DNA of 64,000 nucleotides from Prosthecobacter sp. (GTDB taxonomy: Bacteria; Verrucomicrobiota; Verrucomicrobiia; Verrucomicrobiales; Verrucomicrobiaceae): positions 116,625-180,624 of the forward strand of contig JABARQ010000005.1 in the NCBI GenBank assembly GCA_019186985.1. Reading direction: 5' to 3'. Made by a program: the position numbers and the translations under genes. Positions 42,124 to 50,614 of the stretch are shown here, in pieces. A model generated the notes under the pieces. That model was not told the origin of the DNA, did no database searches, and was given only the letters and a program-made list of their open reading frames with translations. The first letter of the stretch is position 1. Every line of letters starts with the position of its first letter.

Positions 42124-45036
42124 ATGGTCACTGAAAATGCCAACTTCGGCCATCTGACTCTCTCCCGTCGTGCCAACGGTGAGACGGTCAGGCTTGTTCG
42201 TTCTGCTGACGAACTGGTCCTGCTGGCCTTTGACACGCAGATCAAGAGGCTGGTGGAGCTGCACCTGCTGAAATCCGGCCAGCCGATGGAGAGCCAGGCC
42301 AGGAAGGCCGCCATCGAACGGGCGACGGCGGCCGCCGGCATCCGCGGATCAAGCTTCATGCGCATCCTGGATGTCGGTGAGGAGGAAGAGGTGGTTTATT
42401 ACACCAGCAACCTCAACGAAGGGGAGTTTGCCCTTGATTATGTCACGCGGCGAGGAGCCCTTCCTCCTGCCACGGCCTTTGCTCTGCTGCTGCAATTGCT
42501 GGATGATGTCCTGCTGATGGGGGACCGTCAGCGGCTGGTTCCGCAACTGATGATGGACCGGGCGATGGTGGCGACGGTTGAGGACACCTTCCTTCAGCTG
42601 CGCCTCTTTGATTATGGCCTGGGCCATCCAGAACTGCCGGGGAATGATGGCAGGCATGCCAGCCAGGTTTGCCAGCTGATCTTCCTGCTGCTGACCGGCC
42701 AGGCCTACAACGGAGACAATCCGGACAGGTATCCGGCGCTGACCGCCCTGCCCATGAGCCTGCGCACCAGCCTGCGTGCCGCCCTTGTGGATCCTGGCAG
42801 TGCCTCAGTCTCGATTGAGAAGCTGCGTGACGATGTGCGTGAAGCCTACACTTCACTGGTCAGCAGCATTCATGCACGCAATTCACGCAAGCAGCTGGTG
42901 CTGACCGCAGCCCTTCAGCCACGTTCCCAGCTCCAGGACCTCCTGCTGGAAGGCGTGCCGGTGGAGCGTGTGCTGGGCAGCCGGTTTACCGTGGAGGACG
43001 AGGAGAGCGCCCGGCGCCATCCGTTTTCGATCCCATGCCTCAATTCGAAAAACGAGCAGCCGATCACGGTTCATCTGCTGCCTCCCTCACGAATCGTTGA
43101 AAAAACCCTGTATGACGCCGTGCCCCTGCAGAGCTGGCGCTTCAATCCGGACAAGCATCCGAACATCCTGCGCAGCCTCAGCCTCTGGGAGAGCCCCGAG
43201 TGGAGCTTCCTCACCGAGGAGCGCGAGCCCGGATTCTCCCTGAGCCGGCTGCTGACCGAACGGCTTGCCTTGAATCCTGCGGAGGTTCTGGTCGTGCTGC
43301 GCCAGGTGCAGGCGGGGATCGAGCAGGCGCTTGACTGCGGCGTCCAGCGCCTGGACCTGCATCCTTCCAACCTCTTTCTTCGCGTCGGCAAAAACGGCCC
43401 GACACTGGCTCGCGAGCATGAGCGCCTGATGCAAAAGCGCCTGGACGCCTGGCCGCCCTTCCATGTGAAGCTGCGCGCCCATGTCACCATGCGCCATCTC
43501 TATGAGCCGCCGCTTGCCGAGCCGCCCGATGCCGGACGCTTCGACAACGAGCACCTGGCCGACAAGGAGGATCGTGCACGGGCCTTTGTGGCCCTGGCCG
43601 CCTACCTGCTGACGGGACAGCGTCAGGCCGGGGGATCTCCTGTGTTTTCCGAAGCCGTGCCCGAAACCCTGGCGGCCTTCATGCGCGAGATTCTCGAGGC
43701 GACCCGCGCCGGCGGCCTGACGCCCTCTCCCGCCGACATGGTGGCCAGGTTTGAAGCCGCCATGTCCGCTCCTGCCATGCCGGACCTCGCCTCACGCCTG
43801 CGGGGATCCGTGGTGCCTGTGGAGGAGATGGAAAGTGCCGGCAGCGTGTCTGACTTTGATGATGACCAGCACTTCGGCGGCGATGCTGAAGTGGAGATGC
43901 CCGTCTCCCCGATCTCCCGTCGGCTGCACGCTCATGAATTCGAAAGGATTCCAAGCAGGGGCGTGCAAAAAGGGCCGGTGCTTGCCGCCGCCGCCGTGGT
44001 GTTTGGAGCCTTCCTGGGCTGGCTGCTGATGCCTGCGTCATCCCTGGATTCAGGGGATGTTGCAGCTTCCTCCCCGGCCCCCTCGGCGCCAGTTGCTGAG
44101 CCGGTGAAAAAAGCCGGGGCTCCCAAGATTGAAAAGACGATCGCTGCTACTGAGGCTGCCAGCCCGAAGGCTCCCAAGGTGGAGACGAAGCCTGGTCAGG
44201 CCAAACCTGCCGCCCCGGCTGAACCCGCAGTCGTGACGTCCAAGCGTCCGGATCCTGAAACTACCATCACGCCTCCCGTCGTTGCATCCATTCCTGTGAA
44301 GGCTCCTGAACGGGTGAAGATGCCGGAACTGCCTCCGTCTGCCGGGCCGGTGGTCGCGATGCCAGCAAGCAAGGCCGAGCCTGAGGCGGCGGTGGTCAAG
44401 CCCATCAAGTCCCCTGAAATGCCGGTTCCCGTCGTGACGGCGCCTGTCGTCGCATCGAAGCCTGGGACGGCTCCCCAGCCTGCGAAGATGCAGGTGGCCC
44501 CCCCCTTGCCTGAGCCCGTGGCCGCGGTTCGCAAGCCCGAACCTGAGATGCCTGCACCTGCTGTCACGACACCTGTCGTTGCATCAAAGCCTGAGAAGGC
44601 ATCCGAACCTGCGAAGGCGGAGGTGGTGGCACCGTCTGCCGGGCCGTTGATGGCGCCGACGGTGCGCAAGGCCGAGCCTGAGGTGGCGGTCTTGCATTCC
44701 GTCAAAGCTCCTGAAACGCCGGCGCCTGCGGCAACTGTCGTCAAGGCGCCAGAATCTCCGGCACCCCGTCTGAAAACCGATGTTCCGGCGGCTGCCTCGC
44801 CAGCACCTGCGCCTCCGGCCAGTCCGGTGATCATCCGCAAGGCCATCATGCCGACGCAGGAGGAGATCAGCCGGTTCAAGCAGGGGTTGGTGGAGCCCAA
44901 GCCCCAGCTTCCCGCCCAGGTGACGCCTTCGGAAAACAACCCGACGCTGCCTCAGTCTCCCGTGAACGGTCTGCCGCAGCAGCTCGGCAGCGTGCCGGTC
45001 ATGAAGATGGCCTCGCCAACGCCAAACGCCCCTTGA
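42124..45036 (+). CDS. Membrane protein with two degenerate protein-kinase-like modules and a Pro/Ala-rich tail
   Basis: A 970-residue protein. The first module (about 1-250) has the outline of a Hanks-type kinase: LLAFDTQIKRLVELHLLK (VAxK replaced by VELH, near 44-50), a hinge-like LDVGEEEEVVYYTSNLNEGEFALDYV, and LRLFDYGLG near 161 as a DFG-like DYG, but no HRD loop. The second (about 285-460) has HPNILRSLSLW near 345 and LDLHPSNLFLRVG near 409. This copies the HRDLKPSN loop, keeping Asp and Asn but losing His-Arg and Lys; no DFG is found. A single membrane helix (about 618-638, VLAAAAVVFGAFLGWLLM) is followed by some 270 Pro/Ala/Lys-rich residues with a repeated VVASKPxxAPxPAKM pattern. Kinase activity is unlikely; a sensor or scaffold is inferred. 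Confidence 0.75.
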   Translation: MVTENANFGHLTLSRRANGETVRLVRSADELVLLAFDTQIKRLVELHLLKSGQPMESQARKAAIERATAAAGIRGSSFMRILDVGEEEEVVYYTSNLNEGEFALDYVTRRGALPPATAFALLLQLLDDVLLMGDRQRLVPQLMMDRAMVATVEDTFLQLRLFDYGLGHPELPGNDGRHASQVCQLIFLLLTGQAYNGDNPDRYPALTALPMSLRTSLRAALVDPGSASVSIEKLRDDVREAYTSLVSSIHARNSRKQLVLTAALQPRSQLQDLLLEGVPVERVLGSRFTVEDEESARRHPFSIPCLNSKNEQPITVHLLPPSRIVEKTLYDAVPLQSWRFNPDKHPNILRSLSLWESPEWSFLTEEREPGFSLSRLLTERLALNPAEVLVVLRQVQAGIEQALDCGVQRLDLHPSNLFLRVGKNGPTLAREHERLMQKRLDAWPPFHVKLRAHVTMRHLYEPPLAEPPDAGRFDNEHLADKEDRARAFVALAAYLLTGQRQAGGSPVFSEAVPETLAAFMREILEATRAGGLTPSPADMVARFEAAMSAPAMPDLASRLRGSVVPVEEMESAGSVSDFDDDQHFGGDAEVEMPVSPISRRLHAHEFERIPSRGVQKGPVLAAAAVVFGAFLGWLLMPASSLDSGDVAASSPAPSAPVAEPVKKAGAPKIEKTIAATEAASPKAPKVETKPGQAKPAAPAEPAVVTSKRPDPETTITPPVVASIPVKAPERVKMPELPPSAGPVVAMPASKAEPEAAVVKPIKSPEMPVPVVTAPVVASKPGTAPQPAKMQVAPPLPEPVAAVRKPEPEMPAPAVTTPVVASKPEKASEPAKAEVVAPSAGPLMAPTVRKAEPEVAVLHSVKAPETPAPAATVVKAPESPAPRLKTDVPAAASPAPAPPASPVIIRKAIMPTQEEISRFKQGLVEPKPQLPAQVTPSENNPTLPQSPVNGLPQQLGSVPVMKMASPTPNAP

Positions 45037-45048
45037 TCCGGCGTTTGC

Positions 45049-46152
45049 TCAGGAGCGGATCGCCGCCAGGGCTTCGCGCAGGTGTTCCTCGCTGACTTCC
45101 TTGCTGACAAAGGCATCCCCCAGGCTGCGCAGCAGCACGAAACGAATCCGGCCCTGGTCGAACTTCTTGTCCATTTTTGCAATGCGCAGGAGCTCCTCGG
45201 TTTCAAAATCAGGCGAGAGCACGGTGGGAAGCTCAAAGCGCCTCAGCAGTCCGACGATGCGCTCAACGTCTCCCTGGTCCAGCCCTGACAACCTGGCCGA
45301 AAGCACCGCCGCCGTCCGCAGGCCCAGCGAGATGGCCTCGCCGTGCAGCAGTTCGCCATAACCCGCCGCAGCCTCGATGGCATGACCGAGCGTGTGGCCG
45401 AAGTTCAGCAGGGCGCGGGTGCCGGTGGTTTCAAACTCGTCCTCCTCGACCACACGAGCCTTGATGGCGATGTTGCGGCGGATGAGTTCCGCCAGGCCGC
45501 CCGCGCCGGAGGCCACTTCATCAATGAGCGGCAGCATGGCGGCGTCACGGATGCAGGCATGCTTGATGATCTCGGCAAAGCCTTCGTTGAACTCGCGTTT
45601 CGGCAGTGTTGAAAGCGTGTCGGTGTCGGCGATGACGTGGGCGGGCTGATGAAAGGCGCCGACCATGTTCTTGGCGTCCGGCAGGTTGACGCCGGTCTTG
45701 CCGCCGACGCTGCTGTCCACCTGGCTGAGCACGGTGGTCGGCGCCTGGATGTAAGGGATGCCGCGCTGATAGATGCTGGCGCAGAAGCCGCCGAGGTCGC
45801 CGATCACGCCGCCACCAAGCGCCACGACGAAGCTTTTCCGGTCCAGGCCGCTGCGCGCCATTTTGCCGCAGACCTGCTCGGCGACGATGAGCGACTTGCT
45901 GGACTCCCCTGAAGGGACGGTGATGAGGCTGGCGTGGATGCCCGCAGCCTTGAGGCTTTCCAGGGCGGTGCCGGCATGGAGCGGCCCGACCTTGGAATCG
46001 GTGATCACCACGCAGACGCTGCGGTCACCAAAGCGTTCCTTCGCCACGGCACCGAGGTTTTTCAACAGGCCCGGGCCCACGTCCACACGGTAGCTGCGTG
46101 AACCTAGGTCAACGTGGACGGAGTGGGCGGGCTGGGCGGTGGCTTCAGGCAT
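45049..46152 (-). CDS. aroB: 3-dehydroquinate synthase
   Basis: The 367 residues from the ATG at 46152 match AroB: YRVDVGPGLLKNLGAVAKERFG, VCVVITDSKVGPLHA, VPSGESSKSLIVAEQVC, LDRKSFVVALGGGVIGDLGGFCASIYQRGIPYIQAPTTVLSQVDSSVGGKTGVNLPDAKNMVGAFHQP, and the metal-binding LLNFGHTLGHAIEAAAGYGELLHGEAISLGL. It converts DAHP to 3-dehydroquinate in the shikimate route. The start overlaps the end of miaA by 49 bases; a shorter start inside would cut into conserved sequence only slightly, so this is not certain. An in-frame ATG farther upstream (46227) would lie entirely within miaA. Confidence 0.95.
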   Translation of the reverse strand: MPEATAQPAHSVHVDLGSRSYRVDVGPGLLKNLGAVAKERFGDRSVCVVITDSKVGPLHAGTALESLKAAGIHASLITVPSGESSKSLIVAEQVCGKMARSGLDRKSFVVALGGGVIGDLGGFCASIYQRGIPYIQAPTTVLSQVDSSVGGKTGVNLPDAKNMVGAFHQPAHVIADTDTLSTLPKREFNEGFAEIIKHACIRDAAMLPLIDEVASGAGGLAELIRRNIAIKARVVEEDEFETTGTRALLNFGHTLGHAIEAAAGYGELLHGEAISLGLRTAAVLSARLSGLDQGDVERIVGLLRRFELPTVLSPDFETEELLRIAKMDKKFDQGRIRFVLLRSLGDAFVSKEVSEEHLREALAAIRS

Positions 46153-47051
46153 GGAAAATGGTCGATGAGGTGTCGGGCCGCCGATTCTGGCGTGGTGGAG
46201 GCGTCCAGGCAAACCGTTTGCAGCCACGTTTCCCTGCGAAACCAGGTTCCCTGGCGCTTGGCATACTGCCGGGTGGCCTGCTGCATGGCGGCGACGGCTT
46301 CTTCAAGGCTGCATTTCCCGGCGAGATGGGCGCGCAGCTCCCGCACGCCGATGGCCCTGGCCACGCCGGTGTCGCCATGCAGCGCGGCGACCTCCGCCAG
46401 GGCGCCTTCGCGGACCATGTCGAGGACACGCTGGTTGATCCGCTGATGAAGGGTGTCGCGATCCCAGGTAAGGACGACGCCGTCCCCCTCCGGCCTCGTG
46501 TCTTCAAAGGTCCGCCGGAGTGCGGACTGCGGCCGCCCGGTCAGCAGGCAGATTTCGAGGGCGCGCTCGACATAACGAGGATTGCTCAGCGGCACATTGC
46601 CGGGAGCGTCGGGATCCAGCTCAAGAAGCTGCCGGACCTTCTCGTCCAGGGGCAGGGCATGTAGCCGTTCGCGCAGGGCTTCATCACCCGCAGGAAGGCC
46701 GGCCAGGCCGTGCGAAAGCGCCTTGATGTAAAGCCCGGAGCCGCCGACAACGACCGGAAGGCGTCCCCGCGAAAGGATGCCGGCGATCACCGGCGCCGCC
46801 ATGTCGCGATACTTCTGAGCGTCACAGGCCTCCCCGGGCTCAAGCACGCCGAACAAATGATGCGGCACACGCCGGCGCTCCTGGGCGGAGGGCTTGGCGG
46901 TGAGGATGTCCAGGCCCTTGTAAAGCTGGAAGGCGTCCGCGTTCACCACCTCGCCGCCCGCCAGTTCGGCCAGGGCGGCGGCGACGCCCGACTTTCCCGA
47001 AGCCGTGGGGCCGGTGATGAAGAAGGGACGGGTGGGGGCTGAGTCGTTCAC
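46104..47051 (-). CDS. miaA: tRNA dimethylallyltransferase
   Basis: This 315-residue protein has the P-loop FFITGPTASGKSGVAAALAE (residues 10-29), GGEVVNADAFQLYKGLDILTAKPS, VPHHLFGVLEPGEACDAQKYRDMAAPVIAGILSRGRLPVVVGGSGLYIKALSHGL, RRTFEDTRPEGDGVVLTWDRDTLHQRINQRV and GVRELRAHLAGKCSLEEAVAAMQQATRQYAKRQGTWFRR. It adds dimethylallyl to A37 of tRNAs that read U-starting codons. It ends in a Pro-rich tail (LKPPPSPPTPSTLT), whose codons overlap the aroB start, so the two genes are probably translated from one transcript. Confidence 0.96.
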   Translation of the reverse strand: MNDSAPTRPFFITGPTASGKSGVAAALAELAGGEVVNADAFQLYKGLDILTAKPSAQERRRVPHHLFGVLEPGEACDAQKYRDMAAPVIAGILSRGRLPVVVGGSGLYIKALSHGLAGLPAGDEALRERLHALPLDEKVRQLLELDPDAPGNVPLSNPRYVERALEICLLTGRPQSALRRTFEDTRPEGDGVVLTWDRDTLHQRINQRVLDMVREGALAEVAALHGDTGVARAIGVRELRAHLAGKCSLEEAVAAMQQATRQYAKRQGTWFRRETWLQTVCLDASTTPESAARHLIDHFPCLKPPPSPPTPSTLT

Positions 47052-47109
47052 TTCCCGCGCATACCGCAGGTTTGTGATTCAGGCAAACCCAGGCCCGCCT
47101 CATGACGGT

Positions 47110-48354
47110 TCACTTCAGCTTTGCGTCGAGTTCGCCGAGCTTGAAGCGTACGCTGACGACATAGGCGGGCTCGTTTTCAGTCCAGTGGCCGTAGGTGGTG
47201 GTGACGATGGTGTCGTCCGGCAGCACCTCGACGCCGGGATAGGTGCAGTCGGCGCCCTTGGTGTTGTCCATGATGCGGACGCGATACTGGCCTTCGTCGC
47301 CGTTGACGATGTCCTCGTAGCGGCCGACCCAGCCGACCCAGTCGCCCTTCGTCGGGCTGACGTGCGTGGTGTCGCGGAAGCTGATGAACAGGCGTCCGTC
47401 GCGGGTGTATTTGGCAACATGACGGTCGCCGGTGAGCGCGGCGGGCAGTTCCTTCGGTTCGGTCCAGGTCAGGCCTTCGTCGTTCGAGAAGATGACGAAG
47501 CTGTTGTACTTCCGTGAGTTTTCACGCAGCAGCACGGCGATCTGGCCGCCGTCGGGCGACCGCAGCACGCCGGGTTCGCAGAGGCTGGCGTCGGGCAGCA
47601 TGGCGATGGGGGCGGGCATGCTCCAGGTCAGGCCGCCATCCCTGGACAGGGTGGTGTAAACCCAGAAGCGCCAGGGCTTGGCCGCCGTGCCGACATAGTC
47701 CTCGGCATGCGGGCTTTTGACGAAGTACTTCTTCTCATCGCCGCCGCGGATGAAGCGTCCGTCGTCATGAAAAAAGGCCAGGTAATGTCCGGGCGTCTTC
47801 AGGTCGATGACGGAGGCCATGGTGACCACGCCGCCGAAGCCGCCGATGGGTTTCAGCCCGCTCCAGCTCGCGCCGTCATCCTCGGATACGGCCATGCGGA
47901 TGGGATAAAGGCCGCTGAACAGGATGAGGCGTCTTTTGCCGGCGGCATCGACCACACGGTGCAGGGTGGGGACCTCCAGCGAGGTCTCCCAGTTCTTCGG
48001 CGTCGGCAGGCGGACGCTCCAGGTCAGCCCGGCGTCACTGCTGCGCTTGTAGACGATGGCGCCGCGGCCGTGGCCCTTGGGATAGACGGTGAGCATCGTC
48101 TTCTGGTCCTCAAGCAGCACGGTGGTCGGGTGCCCGAGATACTGGCCCGCTTCACGGTCCACGATGACCTGGCGTGACTTCTCGCCGCTGATGTCCACGA
48201 CGGGGATCGTGTAGCCGGGGGCGAGCCGTGTCCGGAGGTTTTTCGGCGGGGCCAGCACGACGTCCTTCTTCTGAAGGGAGGTCTGCTGGGCATGGAGGGG
48301 ACCGCCGATGATGGCGGCAGCAAAAAGTGTGAACGTGAGGGCCGGTGCTTTCAT
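47110..48354 (-). CDS. Secreted sialidase-like (BNR repeat) protein
   Basis: This 414-residue protein has a signal peptide (MKAPALTFTLFAAAIIGGPLHA). The mature part is a six-bladed propeller of the exo-sialidase superfamily with several Asp boxes: SSDAGLTW near 105, SEDDGASW near 160, SRDGGLTW near 240 and SNDEGLTW near 295 (SxDxGxTW). An HPTTVLLEDQKTMLTVYP stretch precedes the first box and FISFRDT lies near 325. The arginine triad of true sialidases cannot be assigned with confidence, so sialic-acid cleavage is not proved; many verrucomicrobial members act on other glycans or are non-catalytic. It is divergent from the MBL gene. Confidence 0.86.
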   Translation of the reverse strand: MKAPALTFTLFAAAIIGGPLHAQQTSLQKKDVVLAPPKNLRTRLAPGYTIPVVDISGEKSRQVIVDREAGQYLGHPTTVLLEDQKTMLTVYPKGHGRGAIVYKRSSDAGLTWSVRLPTPKNWETSLEVPTLHRVVDAAGKRRLILFSGLYPIRMAVSEDDGASWSGLKPIGGFGGVVTMASVIDLKTPGHYLAFFHDDGRFIRGGDEKKYFVKSPHAEDYVGTAAKPWRFWVYTTLSRDGGLTWSMPAPIAMLPDASLCEPGVLRSPDGGQIAVLLRENSRKYNSFVIFSNDEGLTWTEPKELPAALTGDRHVAKYTRDGRLFISFRDTTHVSPTKGDWVGWVGRYEDIVNGDEGQYRVRIMDNTKGADCTYPGVEVLPDDTIVTTTYGHWTENEPAYVVSVRFKLGELDAKLK

Positions 48355-48502
48355 GGCGTTTGGGTGCTGGTCTGGCGATGCTTTCAGGCAAACGACGGAC
48401 GGGCACGCCTTCCTTGCTGGTCACTTTCCCCGTCCACGTCAACTTGCCGGGCTCCAGGCTTTGACAAAGCGGTGCTGCCGGGGATGGGTCACGCCGCGCA
48501 CT

Positions 48503-49129
48503 ATGGCTGAAATCTCAATGTTCACGGGCGGCATCGCCCAGACAAATGGCTATCTCATCACCCTTCCCGGGGGCACCGCCCTGGTGGACGCACCCGAGGG
48601 CGTGGCCCGCTGGATCCGCAGCCAGGGCAGCAAGGTGGACGCAGTGCTGCTGACCCACCAGCACTTTGACCATGTGCTGGATGCGGCCGCCGTCGCCTCG
48701 GAGCATGGCTGTCCCGTCCTGGCCTGGTCGGCCTATTCACCGGACCTGACCTTGGAACGATTGTTCGGCGCGGCGACGGGGAGTTCCTTTTCAGTGCCCG
48801 CTTTTGAGGTGACCGAAGTTCTGGAGGGCAGGGGGCAGCTTGAGCTTCTGGGCGCAAGAATGAACCTGTTTCATGTGCCCGGCCATTCGCCGGACAGCGT
48901 CTGCTATCACCTGGCTGAATCCGGCATCCTGTTCGGCGGGGACGTGCTGTTTCTCGACGGCGTGGGGCGCACGGACTTTCCGGGAGGATCCTTCACACAG
49001 CTGGCCCAGGGCATCGAACGCCACCTCTGGCCGCTGCCGGACGGCACGGTGGTGTATCCAGGCCATGGCGATGACACGACGATCGGCCGCGAGCGTGAGG
49101 AGAATCCGTTTGTCGGTGCCTGCGCCTGA
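48503..49129 (+). CDS. MBL-fold metallo-hydrolase (glyoxalase II-like)
   Basis: The 208 residues from the ATG at 48503 begin MAEISMFTGGIAQTNGYLITLPGGTALVDAPEG. The metal site is LLTHQHFDHVLDA (HxHxDH, near 57), with FHVPGHSPDSVCYHL near 125, GGDVLFLDGVGRTDFPGG near 150, and VVYPGHGDDTTIGREREENPF at the end. These are the dinuclear zinc residues of the glyoxalase II/YcbL group. The real substrate may be a thioester or another small molecule. Upstream in-frame ATGs, e.g. 48308, run through the sialidase promoter region and are rejected. It leads into tadA after 18 bases. Confidence 0.9.
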   Translation: MAEISMFTGGIAQTNGYLITLPGGTALVDAPEGVARWIRSQGSKVDAVLLTHQHFDHVLDAAAVASEHGCPVLAWSAYSPDLTLERLFGAATGSSFSVPAFEVTEVLEGRGQLELLGARMNLFHVPGHSPDSVCYHLAESGILFGGDVLFLDGVGRTDFPGGSFTQLAQGIERHLWPLPDGTVVYPGHGDDTTIGREREENPFVGACA

Positions 49130-49147
49130 GCTTACGACCTGCCCTGC

Positions 49148-49723
49148 ATGAGCGAATTTTCCCCCATCGTCCCGCCGCCTGACATGCTCAACAACGACGA
49201 GCACTTCATGCGTGAGGCCCTGCGTTTGGCGCGCAAGGCGGCACGGCTTGACGAGGTGCCCATCGGGGCCGTCATCGTGCACCAGGGCCGCATCATCGCG
49301 CGATCCTGGAACCAGGTGGAGACGCTCAAGGACGCCACCGCGCATGCCGAGATGCTGGCCCTGACACAGGCGGAAAGCGCCCTTGAGGACTGGAGGCTGG
49401 CGGACTGTGACCTTTATGTGACCAAGGAACCCTGTCCGATGTGCGCCGGCGCCATCGTCCACTGCCGCATCCGGCGCGTGATCTTCGGCTGCCCCGACGT
49501 CAAGGGTGGCGCCGCCGGCGGCTTCTGGAACCTGCTGCAGGCGCCTAACCTCAACCATCGCTGCGAAATCAGCCAGGGTGTGCTGGGTGAGGAATGCGTC
49601 GCCGTGCTCAAGGACTTCTTTGCCGAGGCCCGCCGCCGCAAGGCCGAGGGCGTGCCGCACAAGAAGGGAGGCGCCGCCTCCCTGGACGCCTTTTCGGAGG
49701 CTCCCCGGTTCGACGGTCCCTGA
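49148..49723 (+). CDS. tadA: tRNA adenosine deaminase
   Basis: This 191-residue protein has the TadA/CMP-deaminase fold: HFMREALRLARKAARLDEVPIGAVIVHQGRIIARSWNQVE, the zinc site DATAHAEMLAL (HAE), and EPCPMCAGAIVHCRIRRVIFGCPDVKGGAAGG (PCxxC). TadA converts A34 of tRNA-Arg(ACG) to inosine. It is slightly longer than E. coli TadA, with an N-terminal dozen residues before the first family-like block and a basic, Ala-rich tail. It follows the MBL gene by 18 bases. Confidence 0.94.
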   Translation: MSEFSPIVPPPDMLNNDEHFMREALRLARKAARLDEVPIGAVIVHQGRIIARSWNQVETLKDATAHAEMLALTQAESALEDWRLADCDLYVTKEPCPMCAGAIVHCRIRRVIFGCPDVKGGAAGGFWNLLQAPNLNHRCEISQGVLGEECVAVLKDFFAEARRRKAEGVPHKKGGAASLDAFSEAPRFDGP

Positions 49724-49846
49724 AGCTGCGTTGACCAGGCACGGCGGGCCGGTTGAAGCCAGGGTTTCTGCATCAATCGGGCAGTGGTGAAAAAACACGA
49801 CGCCGAAGCGCCGCGTTCTGGCGTAACACTCTCGCAGACAACGACC

Positions 49847-50476
49847 ATGGCAACCGCGCTTTCCGGCCTTCCCCAGCACTTCAAGCTTCCTGACACGCTT
49901 GGGTTGATCGTCCTGGAGGACTGCTTCCATTTCCCGGGCTGCTTCCTGCCTCTCTACATCTTTGAGCAGCGCTACCGCCTGATGCTTGAGGACGCCCTGG
50001 CCAGTTCGCGCATGATCGGCGTTGGCACGATGGTGGACGGGGAGCTCCTTCCAGTCACCACCCTCGGCCTGATCCGGGCCAGCAAAAAGGGACTGGACGG
50101 CACCTCGCACGTCATGCTCTACGGCGTGACCCGGGTGCGCTTCACCGGCTGGGTGCAGGAGAAACCCTACCGCATCGCCACCATCGAGCCCTTCAGCACC
50201 CTCATGGACAGCTCGAAGGATTTCCTCGAAGCCCTGCGTGACCGCGCGCTGCGTCAGCTTCCACCCGTCACTCCAGGATGTGGCGAGGCCATGCAGAAGC
50301 TGCGCACCTTGCTTTCGGACATGGAATGTCCGGACCTGGTCTGCGACATCCTCAGCTATCATTTCGTCCGCGACCCCGCCGCCGCCGCCAGCCTTCTGAC
50401 CGAGCCGCATCTGGAACAGCGCTATGAGATCCTGTTCCACCAGCTCGACAAGCTCCGAGCGGATGTGGAGGGCTAG
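49847..50476 (+). CDS. LON-substrate-binding (Lon-N/PUA-like) domain protein
   Basis: The 209 residues from the ATG at 49847 form a stand-alone Lon N-terminal domain: FKLPDTLGLIVLEDCFHFPGCFLPLYIFEQRYRLMLEDALASSRMIGV, then VTTLGLIRASKKGLDGTSHVMLYGVTRVRFTG, followed by a helical end. There is no ATPase or protease domain. Stand-alone members are widespread and their function is not well known; substrate recognition for proteolysis is a guess. An in-frame GTG at 49784 would add 21 residues. It lies between tadA and the ABC exporter on the same strand. Confidence 0.85.
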   Translation: MATALSGLPQHFKLPDTLGLIVLEDCFHFPGCFLPLYIFEQRYRLMLEDALASSRMIGVGTMVDGELLPVTTLGLIRASKKGLDGTSHVMLYGVTRVRFTGWVQEKPYRIATIEPFSTLMDSSKDFLEALRDRALRQLPPVTPGCGEAMQKLRTLLSDMECPDLVCDILSYHFVRDPAAAASLLTEPHLEQRYEILFHQLDKLRADVEG

Positions 50477-50614
50477 GCCGCTGCAGCCTTGGGTGGCGGT
50501 GTTCGCCTGGTTTCAGGCCAAGATTCGGGTTGCTGACGAGGGGGCTTTGATCGTATCGGCCTTCCCGCCCCCCTCTCGGTGCCGGCGGCCCCGCTTCTCC
50601 TTCCGCACCTCCTT

